Origin: Clitoria ternatea
Taxonomy: Eukaryota > Streptophyta > Magnoliopsida > Fabales > Fabaceae
DNA: 64,000 nucleotides
Direction of reading: 5' to 3'
Assembly: GCA_037962975.1 (NCBI GenBank)
Contig: CM075669.1
Span: 88,146,001-88,210,000, forward strand
The position numbers and the translations under genes were made by a program. The notes beneath the pieces were generated by a model. It did not search any database, had not been told where the DNA came from, and was given only the letters and a program-made list of their open reading frames with translations. Shown here one piece after another: positions 57,594 through 64,000 of the stretch; the first letter of the stretch is position 1; every line of letters begins with the position of its first letter.

Positions 57594-58575
57594 ATGAATA
57601 TATTATCATGTAATTGTAGAGGTGTGGGTGGTAGTACAAAGAGAAGGGAGATAAAAGAATTAGTAAGATGCAATAAAGTGGATGTGTTATTTCTACAAGA
57701 AATGAAGTGTGCAAAAGTGAATCAGAAACTAATAGCACAATTATGGAGTGATGATACTTTTGGGTGGTGTTTTCAACCATCCAATGGACGTTCAGGAGGG
57801 CTAGTGTGTGTTTGCAACAAAGAATGTTTGGAGGTGAGCTTATCATCGGGGGAGCAAAACGTTTTATACATAAGCAGTAGGTGGAAAAGCCAAGATAAGG
57901 TTTACCATTTAGTGAACATTTATGCACCATGTGATGAACATATGAAGAGGATGTTATGGGGGTATTTAGTGGACTTAAAGAAGGGGTTTAGAGGGGATTT
58001 TTGGTGTTTTAGGGGTGATTTTAATGTTATTTATGATGAAGAGGAGAGGCGTAGGGATAGGGATGAGGTGAAGGGAGGTGAGAAGGCACGTTGTGACTTT
58101 TAGGATAAAGGCGGAGGTGGTTGATTTACCTATGCATGGACGAAAATTCACATGGTATAGGCCTGATGGATCTTGCATGAGTAGGTTGGATAGATTTTTA
58201 TTTTCGAAAGGGATGATTCATGAATGGGGAAAGGTGACACAGTGGGGCTTGTGTAGGGGACTTTCAGATCATTGTCCAGTGCCATTAAAAGAAAGGTTGC
58301 TGAATTGGGGACCTAAACCATCTCGGGTTTTAAATTATTGGAGTAGGTTGAAAGGTTTCAAAGAGTTTGTTACTCAACAATGGCATGAGATTCAAGTACC
58401 TGGGTGGGGAGGTTTTGTTTTAAAGCAAAAGCTGAAGGAATTGAAGAAAAGATTGAGAGTGTGGCATGAGCCATATAGTCAAAATTTAATGGCTAGAATA
58501 AGAGAGGAAAATAGTTCATTTCAGGCATTAGACTTAAAGGCTGAGGATTCAGGTTTGTGTGATGATGAGTTGTAA
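57594..58575 (+). pseudogene. LINE B endonuclease domain, one frameshift
   Basis: Starts MNILSCNCRGVGG, with the exonuclease-endonuclease-phosphatase motifs LFLQEMKC (metal-binding Glu), VNIYAP, RGDFNVI (Asp/Asn pair), DRFLFS and SDHCPV (catalytic His). The frame shifts near 58080-58100, between NVIYDEEERR and VVDLPMHGRKFTWYR. All catalytic residues I expect are still present across the two frames. The domain nicks target DNA for target-primed reverse transcription. Confidence 0.85.
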
Positions 58576-58599
58576 AAGATGAGGCTTATGAGGGAACAA

Positions 58600-59780
58600 A
58601 TACGGAATTTGAGTAGGTTGAGGTTAGGTATGTTACATCAACAATCAAGAATACAATGGCTTCGTGAAGGTGATGCAAATTCGTTATTTTTCCATTTGTG
58701 TATAGCGATGTGGAAGAAAAGGAATCAAATAAAGAGCATTGTGATTTGAGGGAAGAGATGTGAAGGGGATGAAGATGTGAAAAGGGGGATCAAAGAGTAT
58801 TTTGCTAATTTTCTAGAGGAGGTGAAGAGGTGTAGATCGAGGATGGATGGGATAATGTTTAGAATGTTAGAGAAGGGAGAGGGTGAGAGGTTGACTCGGT
58901 CTTTCTTAGAAGATGAGGTAAAGGAGGCTATGTGGGGTTGTGCGGGGAATAAGAGCCCAGGGCCCGATGGGTATAATTTTAGCTTCATTAAGCAGTTTTG
59001 GGATGTGGTTAAACCAGAATTCTGCAAATTCATAGTTGAGTTTCATTCTCATGGTCAAATTGTTAAAGGAGCCAATAGCTCATCTCTAGTCTTAATTCTA
59101 AAGAATGAGAATCCTCAAGGTATTGAGGAATTTAGACCTATTCAACTAGTTAGGTGCTTGTACAAAGTTTTATCAAAGTTATTATCAAATAGGCTAAGGC
59201 ATGTGTTAGATAGGTTGATTTCACCTAATCAGTTTGCTTTTATCTGGGGAGACAAATTCTTGATAGTGTTGCTAATGTGGTCATGGATGATACAAGGAGA
59301 AGAAGAACAAAATGCTTTCTATTAAATTAGATATTGAAAAGGCATATTATTTTGTGATTTGGGTTTCTTGGATTAAGTGTTGGAGCGGATGAATTTTCCA
59401 TTGAAGTGGAGAAAATGGACTGAGGAGTGTTTAAAATTCACTTTTATATCTGTTTTGGTTAATGGTAGTCCTACTGAGGAGTTTGTTCCAGGTAAGGGAC
59501 TACGACAAGGGGATCCTTTATCTTCTTTTTTGTTTGTATTAATGGCAGAATGGTTGAGCTTATTGTTACAGTAAACTATGGTGTTGGGTGAGTTTAGGGG
59601 GGTGAAGGTTGATGAAGGGGAGTGTGTGGTATCCCATTTACAATTTGTGGATGACACTTTGGTGTTTGGTATGGTGGAGTTAGCAAACGTGTTAAGTATT
59701 AGAAGAGTGATGCAAGTGTTTTAGATGTGCTCTGGTTTAAAGGTTAATTATGCCAAGATTTCTGTGTAAGGGGTTAATGT
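58600..59780 (+). pseudogene. LINE B reverse transcriptase, broken
   Basis: RT blocks: NKSPGPDGYNFSFIKQFW (about 58950), SSLVLILKNENPQGIEEFRP (about 59080), YKVLSKLLSNRLRHVLD, ISPNQFAF (59218), GLRQGDPLSSFLFVLMAEW (about 59498) and FVDDTLVFGM (about 59647, catalytic Asp pair kept). Stops at 58572, 58747, 59322 and 59572 and several frameshifts disable it. Confidence 0.85.
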
Positions 59781-60557
59781 TTCGTCAGATTGGTTGCAGG
59801 CAGCTGTGAATATTCTGCAATGCAAGAAAGAAGGATTGCCATTTAAATATTTGGGGTTGCCTATTGGGGATTCATCAAGAAGGAAAAGATTGCGGGAACC
59901 GATAACATTGAAAGTAAAAAGGAAGCTAGCAGGGTAGAAGTGCAGGTGTTTATCTTTTGGACCACATATCATGTTGATTAAGTCCACTTTGTCTTCTGTG
60001 CCAATTTATTTCCTGTCCTTTTTCAAAGCTCCCACAGGTATTATCTCTAAACTGCATTCTTTATTGTTTGATTTTTTATGGGGAGGGATGAAGAGGAAGA
60101 GGAAAATTCATTGGGTATCTTGAAGGGAAGTGTGTCATGGGAAGGATGAGAGTGGTTTGGGTTTTAAAAATGTGGCTTATTTTAATAAAGCTCTTTTAAC
60201 AAAGTAGAGGTGGAGATTATTAGATAATAGACAAATTTTATGGGCAAGGGTGTTGGTGTCTAAGTATGGGAAAGAGGCGGTCATAAAAGGAGAATATGAT
60301 ACAAAGTCATAATGATGGTGGAACGATATATTTAAGATAGATAAAAGAGGTGATGGTCAAAGGGATCATATGGATTCAGGTTGGTGGTCAACAATGATAG
60401 GGAAGATGGTGGGGAATAGAGAAATTACTTCGTTTTGGAAAGATAAATGGTAGGGAGGGATGACATTCCAGGGGCCGTTTCCTAGGTTGCACTCAATAAC
60501 CACAAATGAGTTGGAATCGGTTGCTAGCATGATTAACAGAGTGGGTAATGGGGTTGG

Positions 60558-61061
60558 TTGGAGATGGAGAAGATAATTATTCGATTAGAAGGAGAGCTTA
60601 GTAAGGGAGATGAAGAGGAGTTGAAAAGGTTGAAGGTTAAGGAAAGGGTAGTTGATATGTGGGTTTGGTTAGGGGAGGTGGATGGAGGGTTCTCGGTAAA
60701 AAGTGTGTATCGGTTCTTATCTGCATCTAATGAGGTTCCAGACATCTTGTATAAGAGTGTATGGAACAAATTGGCACCTTGTAAAGTTATAGGTTTTGCG
60801 TGGAAAACGATTAAGGAAAGGATACCTGTGAGAGATAAACTATTGAAGCGAGGAATGATGATTCCTAATGTATGTCCAATATGTCAAAGCTCGAAAGAAT
60901 CAATTTCTAATTTGTTATTTTCCTGTGTTAAAGCTCATAAGGTATGGTTTAAATGTTTACAATGGGGTGGGGTATCGGGTGCTTTACCTGCTGATGATGG
61001 TTTTCACTTATTGAGTTTCATTGGGATGTTTCCTGGTAATAAGGCACATAAAGAAATGTAG
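60558..61061 (+). pseudogene. LINE B C-terminal zinc-binding region
   Basis: Open for 167 codons. GGFSVKSVYRFLS, VWNKLAPCKVIGFAWK and ERIPVRDKLLKRGM precede CPICQSSKESISNLLFSC, the zf-RVT pattern at the end of plant L1 ORF2 and related host genes. Stop at 61059. Confidence 0.8.
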
Positions 61062-61396
61062 GGTGTCATTTGGTTTGTTGTGGTTTGGTCTTTATAGTTA
61101 AAGAGGAATAAAGTTGTTTTTGATGAGCATAAATTAGATTTAGATAAGGTGTTTGACCTTGTCCAAGTTAGGGCTTGATTGTGGTTAAAGGCTTGAAAAG
61201 TTTCTTTTTGTTATTCTATGTTTTGTTGGGTAGAGAACCCGATAATATATATTATTTTGTGTTGAGAGAAGGGTCAGGGATGTGATCTGATATGTTCATA
61301 GTTGTATGTATATATTAAGTATATCTTGTACTCAATCTTTTTAATGGTTATATAAATATGTTTGTTTGTTTCTTCAAAATAAATAAATAAATAAAT

Positions 61397-62100
61397 ATTT
61401 TTATTTATTAATTTTGTATATTGTTTAGTTTTATAATAGTATTATCAAATAAATATTTAAATTAAATTTAGTATAAGTTAAAACATATAATTAGTATAAT
61501 TTATTTGAAAAATATTATTTATTTGTTTAAACAATCACATGATGTAAAATTAATTTCTAAAATATTATGACTATACATTTCTTAAACGAGTAGAGTGAGA
61601 GAAAAAGGCACCTTAGACATCACCGTTGCCACCACTCCTACCACCACATCATAACCACCATCCATCATCATTGTCTCCCCCATGACCATCACTGCTACCA
61701 CCATAACCACCACCATCGTGACCACCCCCATGATTATATTCTTCTTGTTGTTTACGTGAAATATAGTTGAATTAAATAAAAAAATTTCTACAACTTTTAA
61801 AAATTTAAAACTATATACACTAAAGCACGAAACTAAAAACAAAAAACTAGTTTTAGTTTTTGAAACCAAAAACTAAAAACCTTCCTGAACGAGGCCCAAG
61901 ATGCAAAGAAAGAAAGAGAGAATAAGGTGATGAAGGTGGAAAAATGAGGGGGAAAATTTCAAGGTTGGTTAACTTTATTACTACATTTCCATGTGTTATC
62001 CAAATATAAAGAGTAACCCCGGGATAACATCTAAAGTGTTCAATTTGAGCAACTGAAATGGATGGACATGATCACATCCAACAACATGTTAAAACATTTT
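61397..62100. other. Intergenic, no gene
   Basis: AT-rich, then a CCACCA/CATCAC-rich low-complexity stretch at 61619-61730 that opens a meaningless frame on the - strand. A 28-base stretch at about 61593-61622 recurs at 62668-62695. Confidence 0.5.
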
Positions 62101-62739
62101 ATATGCCAAAATTCAAGTGTTATAAAGCTTGATCTTGCAAGCCATGTGATCCGGGGTGCATATCGGACCCTATAGGTAATGGACGAAGTACACACGATTC
62201 CCTATGAATGGGCAACCAAACCATGTTCAAACATTGGACAAGGTGCATTAGTTAGATATGATCAATCAACTAAGTACGGATTCTTAACTCACAACCCCGG
62301 TCAGGAAAACTGATATCTGAATGTGAGTCAGACAAGGTATGGGCAACATGTCTCTACCAAGAGTGTAGCAATAGTATTCTAGGAAGAGGGTCAAATCACT
62401 TCTCATACTTAGGGAAGTTCTATAAATACAACTCATTTATTAACTCGAGACAAAACTTAACTATTCTTGAGAACCTCCGTAGTCACTTTATTTTCCATAA
62501 TTACTATACTAACTTAAGCATCAGAGAACCTTTTACAGGTACACCCGTGGTATATCTCATCAACCTCGGTTCAGAGTGAACTTAAACCATTGCCTTAACG
62601 TGAAGAACATAGAGTCCTCACTGGACTTGTGTGTACAATACCGGATTCCACTGAGATGACATAAAATAGAATGAGAGAAAGGCACCTTAGACATCGATTA
62701 TACGAGACGAACTCTATACCCCGGACACCGGAAAGATCA
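62100..62739 (+). repeat. LTR of a Tat-like Ty3/gypsy element, left end uncertain
   Basis: The right end is fixed by the primer site at 62741. A TATA box (TATAAAT, 62421-62427) lies about 320 bases before the end. The left end cannot be set; it may reach back to about 61990. No second LTR is in the window, so the element continues beyond 64000 or is truncated. Confidence 0.6.
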
Positions 62740-62740
62740 T

Positions 62741-62759
62741 TGGCACGCCCGTTGGGACC
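62741..62759 (+). other. Primer binding site of the Tat-like element
   Basis: TGGCACGCCCGTTGGGACC directly follows the LTR end. This TGGCRCGCCCRNTGGGACC form is common in the Tat branch and differs from the initiator-Met site of the other elements here. Confidence 0.7.
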
Positions 62760-62798
62760 ACGTAAATTTGAGTCCCATATTGCAACGAAGAGTCAGTC

Positions 62799-64000
62799 AT
62801 GAAGCGCAACAGAAGGGAGGAAACCCCAAAAAGGCATGTTTCAGAATGTAGCCCAAACTTTGAAATTCAAGGCCGGGATAGTCGAGACTCTGACCACAGA
62901 GCAAACCCAAGGAAGAACACAAGCGGTAGTATGCCCTAATCCTTAGGACGAGGTCACCAGGCAACTTCGGATAGAAATTCAGGAGCTAAAAAGAGCGGAA
63001 GGAAGAGAAAATACTGGTGGAAACCAAAGGCAATATGAGTTTCATTATACTCGAGATCAGTCACAGGCTCACACCTATGACGAGTAGGAATCAACATACC
63101 GAACTGAAGAGTTGAATAACCAAAGGAGATTTTTGCAGCAAAATAGGGAGGGAGAATATTGGTTCATGATCCCTTTCATAAGGAGACTAATGAACGTTCC
63201 AAGACACCTACAAACCCCGAAGTCGTTGTCAATATAAAAGTATAATGGAGAGATTGACCCAGGGAGCCACCTGGATGCATATATAAATGAATCCCTTTTT
63301 CTAGGAGCTGAAAAGGATGTGATGTGTAGAATGTTCCCTAGGATGCTATCTATTGAGGCTTTAGGATGGTTCAAGAGCCTACCATCAGGGTCTAGGGACT
63401 CTTGGGACGACACTGCCCACGCCTTTCTATAACATTTTGTGATATCAAGGGATATTCTAAGAACATTCCATACCCTGGCATAGATTAAGCAAGGAACGGA
63501 GGAAAGTCTTAGAGAGTTCTTAAAGAGGTTCTATAAGGAGGCAACTCTCATACTAGGGTTGACTGAACAAATTCAATTACACATTGCGGTAGAAGCTCTC
63601 TAGCCGCAGTCCCTCTTTCCCTTATCTTTAGAAGGAAGGTAGCAAAGTATGTCAAAAGAGAGATGCATCTTGTGGAAGCTAAAGGGAAAAGTTCAATCTC
63701 TAAAGGAACCCCAGTGCATAAGAAGAAAGCACCAAGGCTTGAGCACCGAAGTTGAAATCGGGAAGTGCCTCCAAGGCAGAGGGAGCACCAAAGTATTAAT
63801 TATTCGCAGTACACTCCTCTAGCAGTACGGCCAGGGCAGATTCTGAGAGAAGTTAGTTTAAAAGGACTGATGGTGTACGGAGTGAAGAAGCCCATGCCCA
63901 TGAAGAAGCCTGGGAATACTAAAAAGTATTGCGAGTTCCAGGGGCAGGTCGGTCATAGCACTGATGAATTCAGATAGTTAAAGGAGGGGATAGAAACTTT
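62799..64000 (+). pseudogene. Tat-like Ty3/gypsy gag, broken, runs off the window
   Basis: The start ATG is at 62799, but the frame stops at about 62938 and shifts. The gag core then reads in pieces: KYNGEIDPGSHLDAYINES (about 63240), KDVMCRMFPRMLSIEALGWF, SLPSGSRDSWDDTAHAFL and KQGTEESLREFLKRFYKEA (about 63487), the usual retrotransposon gag pattern of this branch. Many stops are TAG or TAA at positions where Gln or Trp is normal. A zinc-knuckle-like start (KYCEFQGQVGHSTDEF) is at about 63925. Pol, if present, lies beyond the window. Confidence 0.75.

Larger units (their letters stand above)
55618..61396 (+). mobile_element. LINE B: near full-length L1-type retrotransposon, inactive
   Basis: About 5.8 kb with ORF1, apurinic-type endonuclease, RT and zinc-binding tail in order, ending in a (TAAA)-type tail at 61376-61396. 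It is homologous to LINE A along its length but keeps the 1.7 kb that A lost. Many stops and frameshifts disable both ORFs. I found no clear target duplication, so the limits are approximate. Confidence 0.85.

Noticed and set aside
61582..61869. 95-codon frame on the - strand with many Val and Met
   Set aside because: Translation of a CCACCA/CATCAC-rich low-complexity stretch.

Overview
The window is AT-rich nuclear DNA from a flowering plant, most likely a eudicot. The signs are a split NRT1/PTR-family transporter gene with GT-AG introns, plant-type Ty1/copia and Ty3/gypsy LTR retrotransposons (two with initiator-Met-tRNA primer sites), L1-type LINEs, a CACTA-type DNA transposon and Stowaway-like MITEs. 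I see no organelle gene set, rRNA or CRISPR. The species cannot be named from the sequence.

Layout. 1-2969: right part of a long LTR-like repeat cut by the window edge. 2970-4356: no gene. 4357-21356: a Ty1/copia element on the + strand (TSD GGGAA, 0.42-kb LTRs) with decayed coding sequence, split by a 9.87-kb Ty3/gypsy chromovirus on the - strand at 5970-15836 (TSD ATGTC). The gypsy element has 2.56-kb LTRs that look identical apart from a poly-T tract, and one uninterrupted 1476-codon gag-pol frame. The copia RNase H region also carries a roughly 0.5-kb foreign insert (about 19786-20307). 21584-28122: the only host gene, an NPF2-type transporter on the - strand with four exons that join into an intact frame of 572 residues; MITEs lie in its introns. 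28123-37173: repeat-derived sequence, including a Tat/Ogre-like LTR or leader remnant with a tandem repeat. 37179-41665: a 4.49-kb solo LTR with TSD TGATA. 41742-43816: a non-autonomous CACTA element with TSD ATT and many hairpin-forming subterminal repeats. 44294-48500: LINE A, lacking its endonuclease, with a 16-bp TSD. 48704-54988: a decayed short-LTR copia element on the - strand with TSD GTTTG and a tRNA-Gly-like relic in its leader. 55618-61396: LINE B, a longer relative of LINE A. From about 62100 to the end: LTR, primer site and broken gag of a Tat-like gypsy element.

How it fits together. One apparently functional transporter gene lies in a graveyard of mobile elements. Nesting and LTR divergence give an order of insertion: the gypsy element is youngest, the copia it landed in is older, and the LINEs and short-LTR copia are older and broken. 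Many premature stops and LTR differences are C-to-T or G-to-A transitions, as expected from deamination in methylated, silenced repeats. All counts are by eye and all homology calls come from motif recognition, not database searches.
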